A stretch of 64,000 nucleotides of DNA from Lineus longissimus (Eukaryota; Nemertea; Pilidiophora; Heteronemertea; Lineidae), in contig NC_088309.1 of assembly GCF_910592395.1 (NCBI RefSeq), positions 19,904,599 through 19,968,598 on the forward strand. The letters are read 5' to 3'. Below, piece after piece: positions 1 through 13,500 of the stretch; position 1 is the first letter of the stretch, and the number at the start of each line of letters is the position of its first letter. Below the pieces are notes generated by a model, which saw only the letters and a program-made list of their open reading frames with translations, searched no databases and was not told the DNA's origin. The translations under genes were made by a program, and so were the position numbers.

Positions 1-49
1 TTTGTCCAATTCGATTCATTGGAATAATGGTGTATTTTTGTGGTTGTAG

Positions 50-1024
50 GATCGGCAAGATCTCGAGAAATATTACAAATGGGCAGATCTGGCGCTGATA
101 GTCTACAGCATCACGAGTCGGCCGAGCTTCAGGCAAGTCCGGGAGTACATCTACAGCATAGCTCAATACCAGAAGACAACCGGCAAGGACATTCCTATTG
201 TGTTGGTAGGCAACAAGGTGGACTTGGAAAGATACAGGTACAGTATATGCAGAAGTATAAGACGAAAAGTGTGCTACTGTTATTGATTATGTTTACCAAT
301 TCAAAATCTTTGTTTAATGCAATGAACTGTAATTGCGCTAAAATGTAAGTCAAGTGAATAAGTACTTTATGTGCGCTACACTAAAAGCAAAAAACAACCG
401 CAACTGTGCAAATGACATTCATTTCAATTAAAGAATTAAAGGGTATACACTAATGCTGGGTTTTTAAAGGATTGACATTGTCACTTATCACATTTCAATC
501 AACTCCCACACTGGTTAAACTGGGCGCAGGCCAGAAATGTCACCGGAGATTTAATGGTGACGAGTATAATACGTTAGTGTGAAGTTGTACCGAGTGAACG
601 TATATGGACATACAGTTCCCGACGGCTCTGAGGAGAGCGTCGGTACCATATATGGCAACATGTCCTTACCATCTCTCCATCTTCCTTCAGGCAGGTAAGT
701 AAGTCCGAGGGTAGCCGGCTGGCGACGGAAAACGACTGTCTTTTCTACGAGACCACCGCCGCGGAAGAATTCGAACACGTCCAGAGTATATTCCATGATG
801 CCGTACGGATGCTTATCGGGCAGGGCCGAGAGCCCACCATGGACCTCCTGTACATAAATGAAGAAAACGGACGTGGCGGGTTTTCGGGCAATCCGTACTC
901 AAGACAAAAACAAGCGTCGTCTTTTCGACGGGCGAAATCTCCCAGAGGTTTTGAGAACGGGAAAGACAAGAAAGGGACGACAAGTTTTAAATTCTTCAAC
1001 AAAAGTTTCAAAATATTCAATTAA
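50..1024 (+). CDS. Ras-like small GTPase, RERG/RASL11/RASL12-like, last two exons (5' partial)
   Basis: Two exons, 50..237 and 691..1024, join in phase (donor GTACAG after 237, acceptor CTTCCTTCAG before 691). The first starts after a GTAG acceptor and encodes the middle of a Ras fold: switch II ending in a D-L-E-K-Y-Y-K-W-A-D run, then A-L-I-V-Y-S-I-T, then the guanine-specifying G4 motif G-N-K-V-D. The second encodes Q-V-S with a later F-Y-E-T-T-A at the G5 position (canonical E-T-S-A), helix 5, and a basic Ser/Gly-rich tail ending K-S-F-K-I-F-N. The E-x-Y-x-x-W-A pattern after switch II resembles the RERG/RASL group more than classical Ras. There is no CAAX box, as is known for several RASL/RERG proteins, so membrane anchoring by prenylation is not expected. 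The P-loop, switch I and DxxG lie upstream of the window, so catalytic competence cannot be judged. Subfamily assignment is inference. Confidence 0.85.
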
Positions 1025-4000
1025 CCTTAAATGATTATCAACGTGGAGTTGAAACTTGATAGACTGACGTGACATTTCAGTCTGGCAAAACTGATTAAAA
1101 TGTGGTATGCGAGATGAATTAGAGCTTCGAGTCGTGTCGGTCAGTAGAATTCTGGCAATGTACATGTACAATGTAGACCACTGATAAGAAGAAATGACGT
1201 GGTTAAAGATACCATGGGTATAGACATTGGACGTGTTCGTTCAAGAAGGAAGTCAAGCGCCTTTTTGTGACAGTTGAGATATACTTGACGACCGCATTCT
1301 CCAGACCGTCTGGTGTGAATACAAAAGTTTGATATAGCTATAAAGCAGTGTGACGCATTAAACTTGGTTGCCTCATGCATTCTCCATTAATCTAATGGCG
1401 TTTCTTGCGCATTATTCTCTTGAAATGGAAGAAATGGCACTTGACCACCTTCTTGAACTACCATTCCAGTGTACATGTATATCATTTGTAACGTTTCGGC
1501 TGTTTCCGGCCGTTTCCGGCCACTCATTGGCAAAAACAATGCAAGTTGGCAAACGCAAAATCGGTGTAGTAGTGAATTTCAAGCGTCCCTTCTGAACTAT
1601 GTCGTTGTCTAGTGGACTCATTAAAATGTGAAATATAAATGTACATTTTGTATAGAATCTTCTTAGATTAATAATAGACTATTCAGAAGTAGAACATTTA
1701 TTTTTCTTTACTATGTTTTCGGGTGTTTGGGTTTTTTTACCAAAAAATTGTCAAAGTGGGTGTTTTGAAGAATTCCCTCAACAATCCGCAACGGGAGTCT
1801 ATTTGCTGATAGTGTGAAAAACATCTGAAGGCGCAATAGGGCAACACCAACATTCTGAATTAGGGCCCGGGATAGATTAATTTCTTTGAACGCGCGTGTC
1901 GCATGGGCACGTGGGTGCGTGCGGGGGAGTGGCAGGGGCCGCAGGTGGTTAAATCAGGGTAGGGGGGATGCATTGCTCGGCTGCTATAGGCTATATCAAG
2001 GAGGTAGAAACGCCATCTGTGTGAAAAAACTTCAGAAGGTAGCGATACAAATCCCGTCGAGGCGTGGCCGAAGCCGGCGCATAATGTAAAGAGACATGTT
2101 TAGGCGATGCATAATGTCCAAACATTCATTATCGGTGTCCAAAACAGCTGATGATGTCCAAATCGAAGCATAATGTTGAAATAGTCTGGCATCGACAAGC
2201 TCGAAAAAAACGGGTCACCATCGCTCTCTTGCTAGGCTTTCGTCTATCTCATCTCAAACATTTGCACTGATCAGCCCTCGTGCAGCCATACCCCCAGAAA
2301 GTTGTATCAAACACTGATAACTTTTACAGAGCAGCGGAAAAACTCAGTTTATTCAATCATGCAGTTACAAAATCGTTTTCAGCCAGAATATGTTTCCGGA
2401 TGGGCGTCATACATTCACAGGGAGCAATTTTCCTGTAAGGGGTTGCTACTGTGTGAATGCAATCAACTGAAGTCCACCCTGATACTATAGGCCTATGCTT
2501 ACCGCGGTATTTTTCGACAAAGCCATATGTATACTATTACGCTTTTGACGGCTGACGAACGGGTCTGATACATCTGGAAGCCTACATCATGACAACATCA
2601 CAGAAAGCCAGGAAAAAAGCCGAGAATCGTCTTCAGCACCTTTGAAACATGAAAGGTCTTCGCTATTGGGGTATCTTGGTGAAAACAGTGGTGAAAAGCA
2701 GACCACGTTGGTTGCGCGGAACTTGAACGAAATCGACATCAGAAAGTGCTTACATAGTTGCTTTCCGGTAGTACATCTCCGAATGACATTTTCGACTAGT
2801 GATCGGAAATGACTGAACGGTTCTGAGATGTCGGCTTTCATGACGTCAAAATGGTCAAAACTCCCTTCGTACAGCGACCACTTCCGAGCATAAATTAGGG
2901 AACACGAAGGGCGCTGAATGCTCCAATGAATTTTGATAGGCCAAAGATAAATTCTTTTCCCATCCTCTAAAATCTGAGAAAATATCAGTCGTTATCTAAA
3001 ATTCTACAAGGTTTTCTTTTGTATACGATCTGTAAATATATTTCTGATTGGGAACGATGATAACCAGCTCAAGGCACATTTTATATGACATTTTACATAA
3101 AAATACATTTGTCAATACAGTATACTAGTAAACATTACATTTTATTTAGAACCGCAAATTTGTCCTAAGCTTAACAATAATAGGACCAGCGCGAAATGTC
3201 GGTTTCGTGTTTTGGAAAAAAAATTGCCTGCTGTTTTGGTAATGGGTCAGTTGCTATGGCTGAAGAGACCCAAGAACCATATATCAAAAGCGTATGGTAT
3301 GTATTGCCGAACAAAACATCTTCATTGTTCCTCAGACACAATCATCTTAGGAACACGATTTCCTTATACACCGACGGTAGTTACACATATATACATGCAT
3401 AGAGGGTTGCCCTTTGATGTACACGTATCTGATAAATGCACAGAGCATTCATGCTACAAGTCTTTTAATAGTTATATTGAAAGATGTACATGTATATGCA
3501 AACTTGTCGACAGTTTCCTCTGTATCACTAAAACCCCGAATTAGACATTAAAGTTACATCCCGGCATCTCGCGCTACCTACTCATATTAATAGTAGTTTC
3601 CATGAAAAATTTGGCACAAAGAAACTGGCAGATAGCTAATTTCCACATCCGGATCTCGAGAAAGCAAATCTAATGCTCTATGAAGAAACGCCAAGCAATT
3701 CCCACAATATATCTTGTATCAGAGTGAATCAATGGAAAGACTCATCTGCTTTCATGAAGCTACTCAAATGATAGTCATTAACCAACCAAAAACTGATGTC
3801 TTTTCCTATTTTGAAAAACAGCACTATATTCATTCGACCAAACGAATATGACTTCACAATGGCACGGCCATGCACACTGACGTATCAAAAATATACACAA
3901 GCCATTATAGTACATGTAATACAACAATCTGATATAAAATACTGATACGGTGAGAATATAAACGTGATGTTTAATCCGCGGCCTTTTTGACCGTCTGTAT

Positions 4001-4896
4001 TTTGACATCCGACTTCAACCTTTTCCACGAAGGTTTCCGCCAAATACCATCCATGGATGTATCAGGCTACATATAATACCGTAAAATATTTAAAGCCATT
4101 TTCCATTAAACATCTTCTGCCATAACTTTTACCTATATCACAATCGAACCTTATATTTCTCGGGTTTTTCCGTCCCCAGGTATACCACGCACGCGACCGG
4201 AGAACTATAATGCTTGAATGGACACAATATATTACAATACGTAAGGTTTTGATGCTGTGGATTGATTCCAAGTCAGCCATAGCCAGGACGTACTGCACGC
4301 TTTCTGGTTTTCGTTGCCCCAAGCACTGAGTACCACGGCTTACCATTAGAGGGCCGGGGGAATAAAGACATGGGTTAGGGTGTCTTCTTGTGAATTATAT
4401 GCACACTTAGAAGACTGGGTAGTGTTTTATCAAAGGATGAATACAAATTTATCTTCCTGGTGCAAGCGTGAACAGTTTCAGTATTCTCGGAGATAGGAGA
4501 GACAGCTATCGGCGATTTCGTGTAACTTTATCTTGTAGGCCTGACTGCTGCCTATAGAATCCCTTTAAACACTCGGCGCAACGTTGCGACAGACCGCAAC
4601 ATGTTTTAGTTTAGACTGAATTGATGGGTCAAAGTATACAAAGAGCAGGGTTCCTCAAAACAGCGATAGCGATGAACGTTTGACTTGTCTCAACGTGATT
4701 TTCATCAAAGTGAATAAACTGAAGGATAGAATGTCACGCTAACGCTATTAAAGGCTGGGTTTATAAAGGACCCACGGTGTGTCACCTGCCAACAGATCAG
4801 AGAGGAAATCCAAGTTATTTTCAACAACAGCACTTTAACAGCTACATGCCACTTTCTTTAGAAAAATAGCCCCCAGTGAAAATCAAGTGATATACA
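1025..4896. other. Noncoding interval between the Ras-like gene and the C2CD4-like gene
   Basis: No ORF here has recognisable protein similarity, and none is flanked by convincing splice sites. Between about 2078 and 2175 the phrase GCATAATGT recurs three times in a short degenerate repeat. Several TACATGTA palindromes are present (near 1160, 1470, 3490 and 3910). No tRNA, rRNA or transposase was recognised. The 3' UTR of the Ras-like gene presumably occupies its left end. Confidence 0.5.
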
Positions 4897-7800
4897 TTAT
4901 TCCATTTCCATTATCTTATGTGTCTCTGTGAACTCTTTCTCCGGGTTCTGTATCACCCGGCTCCAATGATGCAACTCCGTCTCCTCGGTCGCCCCGTAGC
5001 CAAGCTTGACCATTCCGATTTGGTCATCATGGCGGATGCGTTCATGGCCGCACACGGTCAGGTTGATGGTCGTGTAGTTGATGTCTTCGACGCGAGGGGA
5101 GACGATGAAGGTGAAGGACGTATTGAAGATGGGGTTTGTTGATTTCTTCTTGATGATTGTCTGCCTCTTTGTTTTGTTCACGTGGCGACCTGGCTGGATT
5201 AATTCAAGTTTGACGTAGGGATCTGAAAAAAAACAATCATATTCATCATGATGTGCGTATTTGATAAGATATTGATGTGAGCATGTATTCACCACATCAT
5301 TACATGTATGTACTTGCATACGATTAGAATCGGCTTCGCCTTGACAGCTTCACAAAACCAAAAGATACCTTCCTTCACGACGCATCTTTCTTTTTTCGAA
5401 TCAGAAGCATTGAATTGTTGAAGTTGATAATCACACCACGGATGTTTCCTAGCCGAAAATAGTGCACAGATTTCAAAACATCACTTGTTGCATTATTTCA
5501 TCACAATGCCTCTCATTTGACGTCAGTCAATCGAAGACAAAGCCATGATGAGAATAATATTGCGAATCACCTACCAGGCGCTCCCCGTAGGTTATGCTTT
5601 GGCAGATTTATGGCTTGGATGATAGTCACCGACAAACGTTCAGATTTGGGTTCGAAGCTGAGGCTGACCTGGAGGTATCCGAGCTCCTAGAACAACAAAA
5701 AACAACAACATTTCATGGTGCAATAGACGGGAACAGGCGTTCACTTCTTTCCTCGAGTCAGTCAAACAGCAACTTGTGACTACCAGCAGGAGCAAGCATT
5801 TGCCAACCGGAATAATCCATCATGCCTTCAAGACCCAATCGGGTCATGAAGCCATTACCTCTAATTCTGTTCTATTCTGAAAGCATCGCCGAGAAGCCTC
5901 TTGATGACCGAAAGACTACCGGATGTCCCGAATGCTCAGGAAAGTGGCCAATGCGTGCTGACTTCGACCCCATCATTTCTTTTTTTCAGGCACTGGTTTT
6001 GTCTTCGGAGGAGTGCTTTGGATCCACACACATGCACGAATATAGTCAAGTTTAAATTAACTCGCCATGATCAGACCAGACCAGACCGACGCTATCGGCA
6101 CCTCCACCTACAGCAAGGAGGCGGTGTACCAGATTAGTATACATAAAATCTAGCTAGTGTAGCAGTCTCCCGGCCCTTAAAAGTGTACGTCCCTTATGGA
6201 TATGATTCTATAGAGACCAGGACCGTCAATACCTCGGACGGAAATTGACAATGCATAATAGAATCATCTGTCCCGGACTTTCTATCAACCTTTCTACACG
6301 TGCCACAGGTTGCAAGGCTGTCTGGCAATCACCCAAGTATTTGCCCTCACGTTTTATCTGTCAGCACTTTGTGGTCGCTGTCGAATAGTTATCATTTGGT
6401 GCGAGACATCAAAAGCAGAGTTAAATGAAGTGTTAATACAAACACCTCACCCTCACCCGCACTTGTCAAATTAGCTCTTAACAATTAACTACACTATCAT
6501 CATCCCTGTAAACATTGTCTTCAGTTCGTCAGTTGTATTGAGTTTGTCAATGTTGTTTCTACGTGTCCTTATATTTTTTTGATTCGCACAAGATTATCAA
6601 GATTATTATTTATGAATAAAAAACACTATTTGTAAAGAAAAGTGTAACAAACAAAATGAGGCCACTACCATTGATCCATTTGCTTTTTTGCGTTACTTAC
6701 GTCCGAGTCGCCCTTCCTTTCCAAATTCTTCCACATCCTGCACTCCCTTGTAAGGTCAAAGGGCCCAAGGCTCGCCTGGGCCTCACCAATCAGCTCATGT
6801 CCTCGCAGATTACGACACTTGTTGAACATCTTAATCCTGAGGCGCATATTCCGTAGTTCATCGAGATTGATACCATGAAAGTAAAACTCCTCGTCATAGA
6901 CAGGGTCTCTCGTGTGCTTGATAACATTGGATGATTGCTTCTGAACTTTCCCGGGCATAAGACACACCTTTGCATAGGCATTAATCGCGCGGTCGCTCCT
7001 ATTCCCTACAGCTAAATTCTCTGCTCTAATTAGTAATACGCGTAGATGCTTATGTTTCTGTGAATACTGCACTGAAAACTTAACTTCGCCAAATTCTGCA
7101 CACGGGTTGATAATCCTGTTCAGGCTTTGACAGGAACACGAGGAGGAGAGACCGGAACTCTGTGAATGACTGGGCGTCAGTTCTGCATCGTAGCACTGCA
7201 GGTTCCGCTTAAGGGACGCATCTAAGGAATTCGAGGATACCCGGCTACTCCGGCGGATGTTGGGACTATTTTCGTTTGAGCTACACTCAGACATGGAATC
7301 ACATCTCACTTCTAAATGTATATTGCTAGGTTTGCGTTCACTAGTTCTAGGGACTGACGAGGTTCGCTTGTGATTGCTAGTATCCACAATGATCGCGTCA
7401 TTTCTCGGGTCACTTTTCGCCCGGTTCCGGAAACTTTTCCGGCGCTCCGGAGAGCTCCGAGTCGAGGAGCAGGAGGAATGTGATCGAACGAGGCGAGGAC
7501 TCGGGTTCGCTGCAGCAGGATCTCCCATTGGCGTCAGCATTGCCAACGGAGACACGACATTGGAAAGATTCCGTCTGCGCGACCCGCGTCGCTGATCACG
7601 CTTGAACACCGAGGCATCAACGCCGTCAAAATAATCAGCCGCAGCATCCACTGATAACATATTTGCGGTAATCTTTGCTGCATCATCGCGGTTCGTGGTC
7701 GAGTTGCCCTTCCTTCGCGTTGATCGACGGAAAAGAGATGGAGTTGTCGAAGGACTTGTCACGTCATCTTCCGGGTGGAACAGAGATTCCTTACGTCGAG

Positions 7801-8275
7801 TGTGCGGATTCTGCGTGAGTGTTTCGAAGCCGTACGAGGTCTGAGTCTTAAAGTGTGATAAGCTCATGGCAGCCGAGGAATGTGGATCAGCATTCGTGCC
7901 CGGATGTATGACTTCTTCGACGGAGTAAGCATGCTCCTCGCCGAAACACTTTTTTGGGAGGTTCATCGGCGAAACTGGGGCCGATTTGATGAATCTCCCG
8001 AGGCCGAATAACCCGCCGCCATTGTCTGGCGACCCTGGAGGAGACTGGGCGGGAGTGCGCATCGGAGAGCACGGGACGCTCCCGCTTGAAGCACTGACGT
8101 CATCGCAGTACTGTTCCACGCTGAGCCGATGCTCAGTTTGGCGCGGGATCCGAAACTCGGGTATGTTTTGCGGAGTGACGAAAGGATGCGCCTTGCCCAT
8201 GTGTTCCACCCCATTTTTATCCTCGTTGAGTACGACTTTGCACTTGTTCAGGACCCAATCCTTCACAGATTCCAT
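4897..8275 (-). CDS. C2CD4-family protein with tandem C2 domains (three coding exons)
   Basis: Coding exons on the minus strand are 8275..6701, 5686..5575 and 5222..4897 (670 aa), with donors GTAAGT and GTAGGT and acceptors TTCTAG and TTTTCAG, all in phase. Residues 1-390 are disordered and rich in Ser/Arg/Pro. They carry two linear motifs that I know from vertebrate C2CD4 proteins: T-P-x-N-I-P-E-F-x-I-P near residue 34 and T-S-Y-G-F...P-H-T-R-R-K-E-S-L-F-H at about 146-167. A C2 domain follows (about 395-520) with the family's L-M-P-G-K-x-Q-K-Q and L-R-I-K-x-x-N-K signatures. A second, synaptotagmin-C2B-like domain (about 526-668) contains D-P-Y-V-K-L and ends H-H-W...N-P. In both domains the Ca-binding Asp sets look incomplete (N-A-Y-A-K in the first; C-G-H-E-R in loop 3 of the second), so Ca-independent binding is likely. 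The start ATG at 8275 follows a possible 5' UTR acceptor (CTTTCCAG, exon start near 8312). Vertebrate C2CD4 proteins are nuclear/inflammation-linked and have one C2 domain. Confidence 0.9.
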
Positions 8276-8956
8276 CTTATGGCCACATCCATTTAGCCTC
8301 TGGTATAAAGACCTGGAAAGATATAGAGAAACTTTCGAGTTAGCGCATGGGAATCGGGATTTTGGGGGAACTGGTGAAGGACGTGTATAATTGGGAGCTT
8401 GGTATTGGAGCTATTAAAGAGGAGGTGGAGCGGCAGCTGAAAGAAAACATAAATAATCGAGGTAAACAATTGAAAAAAGACAATTAAAATGATCGACGGC
8501 ATAACCTACCCTGGCACTTTTAAACGATTGTGGCCAGTGTCTTCGATCTCAAACTTGGGCAGCCCTTGCTTCTCTCCTCTGCGACCCATTTTTGACCCGT
8601 GGCATTGGCTGTCTGACCCGAAAATCAGCTGCAGACATGACCGGGCATTGATCTCGTGTGAACTGCGGACAGTATGCATGGTCTCGTTATCACCAGAGAA
8701 CGTCTCATTCATCATATAACGAGACGTTGTTTGATAATGTCTCATCTATTATGTAAACTGGTGCACGTAACCATGACAAGCGCGAAAACAAGTGACGCTG
8801 TATATATTTGTTGACCAAATAATTACCGGTAATCACTGGCTCAATACTTGTAATTTCCCTTTTGTTATCAAACTCAGCATCATGATCACGTCTGCGGCCT
8901 GTGCCCGAGACGGTGCAAATTTAAACATAGAGATCAACATCTCGCTAATCCTTTCA

Positions 8957-10575
8957 ACTTCAACAGCTAACCCAGAGCTATCATCTCAATAATTCTCACC
9001 ATACACGAAGTCATCAAAGAATTTTCAACAGCTAACCCAGCTGTCATTGCAATAATCTTCACCAGTGAACGAAGTGATGAAAAACCTATCAACAGCAAAC
9101 CCAGCTATCAATACAATAATCTTCACCAGTGCACGAAGTGATGGAAAACCTATCAACGGCTTACCCAGCTATCAATACAATAATCTTCACCAGTGCACGA
9201 AGTGATGGAAAACCTATCAACAGCAAACCCAGCTATCAATACAATAATCTTCACCAGTGCACGAAGTGATGGAAAACCTATCAACGGCTTACCCAGCTAT
9301 CAATACAATAATCTTCACCAGTGCACGAAGTGATGCAAAACCTATCAACGGCTTACCCAGCTATCATATCAATAATTCTCACCAGTGCACGAAGTGATGA
9401 AAAACCTATCAACGGCTTACCCAGCTATCAATACAATAATCTTCACCAGTGCACGAAGTGATGGAAAACCTATCAACGGCTTACCCAGCTATCATATCAA
9501 TAATTCTCACCAGTGCACGAAGTGATGAAAAACCTATCAACAGCAAACCCAGCTATCAATACAATAATCTTCACCAGTGCACGAAGTGATGGAAAACCTA
9601 TCAACGGCTTACCCAGCTGTCATATCAATAATTCTCACCAGTGCACGAAGTGATGAAAAACCTATCAACGGCTTACCCAGCTATCAATACAATAATCTTC
9701 ACCAGTGCACGAAGTGATGGAAAACCTATCAACGGCTTACCCAGCTATCAATACAATAATCCTCACCGTGCACGAAGTGATGGAAAACCTATCAACGGCT
9801 TACCCAGCTATCATAACAATAATTCTCACCGTGCACGAAGTGATGGAAAACCTATCAACGGCTTACCCAGCTATCAATACAATAATCTTCACCAGTGCAC
9901 GAAGTGATGGAAAACCTATCAACGGCTTACCCAGCTATCATAACAATAATCCTCACCGTGCACGAAGTGATGGAAAACCTATCAACGGCTTACCCAGCTA
10001 TCATAACAATAATCCTCACCGTGCACGAAGTGATGGAAAACCTATCAACGGCTTACCCAGCTATCAATACAATAATCTTCACCAGTGCACGAAGTGATGG
10101 AAAACCTATCAACGGCTTACCCAGCTATCAATACAATAATCTTCACCAGTGCACGAAGTGATGGAAAACCTATCAACGGCTTACCCAGCTATCAATACAA
10201 TAATCTTCACCAGTGCACGAAGTGATGGAAAACCTATCAACGGCTTACCCAGCTATCATATCAATAATTCTCACCAGTGCACGAAGTGATGAAAAACCTA
10301 TCAACGGCTTACCCAGCTATCAATACAATAATCTTCACCAGTGCACGAAGTGATGGAAAACCTATCAACGGCTTACCCAGTTATCATGATAATAAACCTC
10401 ACCGTGCACGGCGATGTACATGTAATTAAAGATCTAACAATAGCTAACCCAATTATCATTATAATAAACCTCACCATGCACGAAGTCAATAGCTAACCCA
10501 GTGATCATTATCACCGCCATACACGAAGTGATGAAAGATCTATCAACAGCAAAGCAAGCTACATTATTGAAATAA
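8957..10575. repeat. 64-bp minisatellite array (about 25 units)
   Basis: The phrase CACGAAGTGATGGAAAACC recurs every 62-64 bp from about 9068 to 10340, with degraded units on both flanks (8957-9060 and 10390-10575). Each unit continues with CTATCAACGGCTTACCCAGC and a variable A/T-rich spacer. Three spacer types alternate: ATCAATACAATAATCTTC, ATCATATCAATAATTCTC and ATCATAACAATAATCCTC. Since 64 is not a multiple of three, the repeat-derived peptides appear in successive frames, and the long open frames here are repeat artefacts. Confidence 0.97.
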
Positions 10576-13500
10576 TCATCGCCATCGAAGACAAACAGCA
10601 CACCAAGTTATTATCAAACAACTCTTACGATAAACTATCAAAGTGCTCAAAGATAATCCACAGTTCATCCAGATAATCCTGAGCGTGCACAATAACCCAT
10701 GCCGAATCACCCCCAACTCGAAAATTCGTCAGAATCGCGACAAAATTGGAACAACATCGGGTAGGTGAGTTGCCGTATAGATATAGTTTCTTGCCAATAA
10801 CAATAAGATGCGCCAATGATTTACGCGTTATTCCTCAATGCCTACATTATTCCACTGAATCATCCAAGACTGTAGTCAGTGTACATGTAGCACTACGGCG
10901 TCGGTTTTCACAAATTCCCAGGAGTGAGGCAAGGAGGTTATTGGAGACTCTAGCAACACGAAGATTATATCACATCTCAATGAAAAAGGTTTCGAAATCT
11001 CGCTGTTATGATATCTGACGTTAATCTACATGAAACATTGGCCTGACCTTGAGAAATATCGACAGGCTGCCGACCGAAGAGGCTGACTCTGCTTCGATGA
11101 TTAAACCTATAGGCACGAAGAGTAATACTAATCCCGTCTCCTTATTAAACATGTTAGACGAGAGGCATGCATGCAGGTCAGCACTTACACAACAATTATT
11201 ATCATATCGGAAATTCAGCTAAGCCGAATCAAATGCAACCTATATTAACACACATTTTATAGTATCTTTTACTACTCTCTGGTAGTTCCTATGGCCCCGA
11301 CTTTGAAATAATTTGTAGATTTAGCATCAAAGTAGTAAGTCTTAACCGTTTTTAAATTAATTGTTATTTTTCACTACTTTTGTTTAGAACAACATATTAA
11401 TGGTTACTTTTACTAATATTTTTACTAATTTCACAGTTGATGCAGTATGAACTACAGTACCAGATAAGTTGTCATTACTGCTAAATGAGTGAACCCATCA
11501 TTCTACGTTTGTATTACACTGTGCAAGCTTTTATAGGATGAGGTACCAGTGATAGCACGAAACTCTTCGACTGGAAAATCTTCAGGTCGTTATTCATGGG
11601 AAACTGTAACCAAGAGATGGGTACCCGGAAAGGGATTGAGGGCGGCGCCGGGGGTTTGTCAATAACACGTTCTCATGCACATTATATTTGCCATCTGTCT
11701 AGCGCTAGCATGCAAAGCGCCGGAGTAATTGGAGGGGGTGTATCCCACCACGCGCCCACGACAGGAAGATACCATTGGAAGGATATATTTCAGGCTGAAT
11801 CAATGAGGCTCGTACAAAACACCTTCACAATAATTGTCTCGGCCTTCTGATGGATGAAAAACGCGACCCAGCCAAAATGCCGAATCAGATATTAAAAAAG
11901 AAAGGGTGAACCCTAATAAATGTGTATAATCAGACATTTTTCTTTCCTGTAATATAACAATTTCAAAGCACCGCATAGAGCAAATTCATTTGAGATTTTG
12001 CGGTATACAAGTGTAAATTTCAATTCAATTCAATTCAAGTGTACTGTGATAATCCATATAGTGGTATGATCTGAAGCTATAGGATAGTTACGAATCTGTA
12101 TCTAACAGCCGCAGCAGCAGCAAAAGACTCTTCAAAGTGTATTAAACTATTCCAGATAAATTCCAATGATAACACAAAAGTGGATGTTTAGCAGTTTGAC
12201 ATTCAAAGGGAGACTAAGTCAGATGGGCCAGGATTAAGTTACACCAAGTGATTTATTGGTATCTCTCGCAACAATTGCAGTTGGCACACTATACACTATA
12301 CAAGGTGCCATTTTGATGACGGATATCACGACGCGCTATTCTAAGAAATAAATTGGAATGTGTGAAAAAAGAAAAAAATCAGCGTGATACCTGAACATCC
12401 CACCAAAACACGTGTTTTGATCGAAAGTTTTTTTTTAATTGTGTCTTTGGTGTCTTTTTAATACCCCATCAATTGCCCCCCTCCCCTGACCTAAACGCTA
12501 GCTACCCCCTGCATACCCATGCTCCTGAGCAGTCCAGTACTTTGAGATCCTGAATTTGATCAACAAGCTCCTGCCTATAGCCCCCCCCCCCCATAAAGAA
12601 ATATTTCGTAGACAATGTTAAAAACGTGAACCTTACCAGTTTAGCCAAAGTCCATTCATGGTATCCATGTTAAATTCGAACAGCGTAAATATCTTGGAAG
12701 ATGTCACTTAATGAGTATTGCCATTATTGATATCATAAGGGATCAAAAACATTATAAAATTTCAGAAAACGCCATGCAGATATTCGCCATACCCCCCTTC
12801 CACTCGTAAGAATATCGTACACAAGGGATACGGATTTATATTTTTTATGGTCGTAAAATGTTACGATTAGTGGTCTTAGTGATGACCAAATGATATATTC
12901 GAGAAGACATTTGAAAAAGTTCACAACGCTTATAAGAAATTTTGGAAATTTTGGATTTTGAAAAGCGCGCCACGCTCTCTTAACTCCAGCTGATTTCTTC
13001 TGAAATTTTACGATGTTTTTTTTGGTACTCGATCCATAGGTGGACAGACATCGCTTGATCCCTTCTCCTATGTTTCCAGAACAATTCCGTCCGAAATGAT
13101 CGACTTCTCATCAAAAGTATGTAAAAGGAACAGGAGCACACAAATGTCACTGTCGGGTCAAATCATTACATGTGGGCTCACCGAGATCCCAAATGCAGTC
13201 TCTCCTGGTGTTATTTCCAAATGTGACTAAAGATCATGCACAACATAGCTGCTGTTGCTACAAACAAACCATGTATATTTTCTATTTGTCACACTTTGAT
13301 GTAGTGAGATCATGCCGATGGCATACGAGCGCTACAATATACCAGGACTCTATTTTCACTGCCATAAGGTCAGAGGCAGGTATTCGTTTCTTGCTTTAAA
13401 CATTGGTTTCAACATGAAAGAATAGCTCTGATGAATAGACTCGACGTCGCCGACACATGAATCACTGTTTACTATATGTATATCGAGCTAACAGTGACTG

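Noticed and set aside
9641-10161. Overlapping repeat-peptide ORFs in the 64-bp minisatellite
   Set aside because: The unit is not a multiple of three, so the frame changes at each unit; no splice sites or start context fit, and the array continues with the same periodicity beyond the ORFs.
8957-10575. CRISPR-like array
   Set aside because: The whole 64-bp unit is repeated, with no unique spacers, and the setting is an intron-bearing animal genome.
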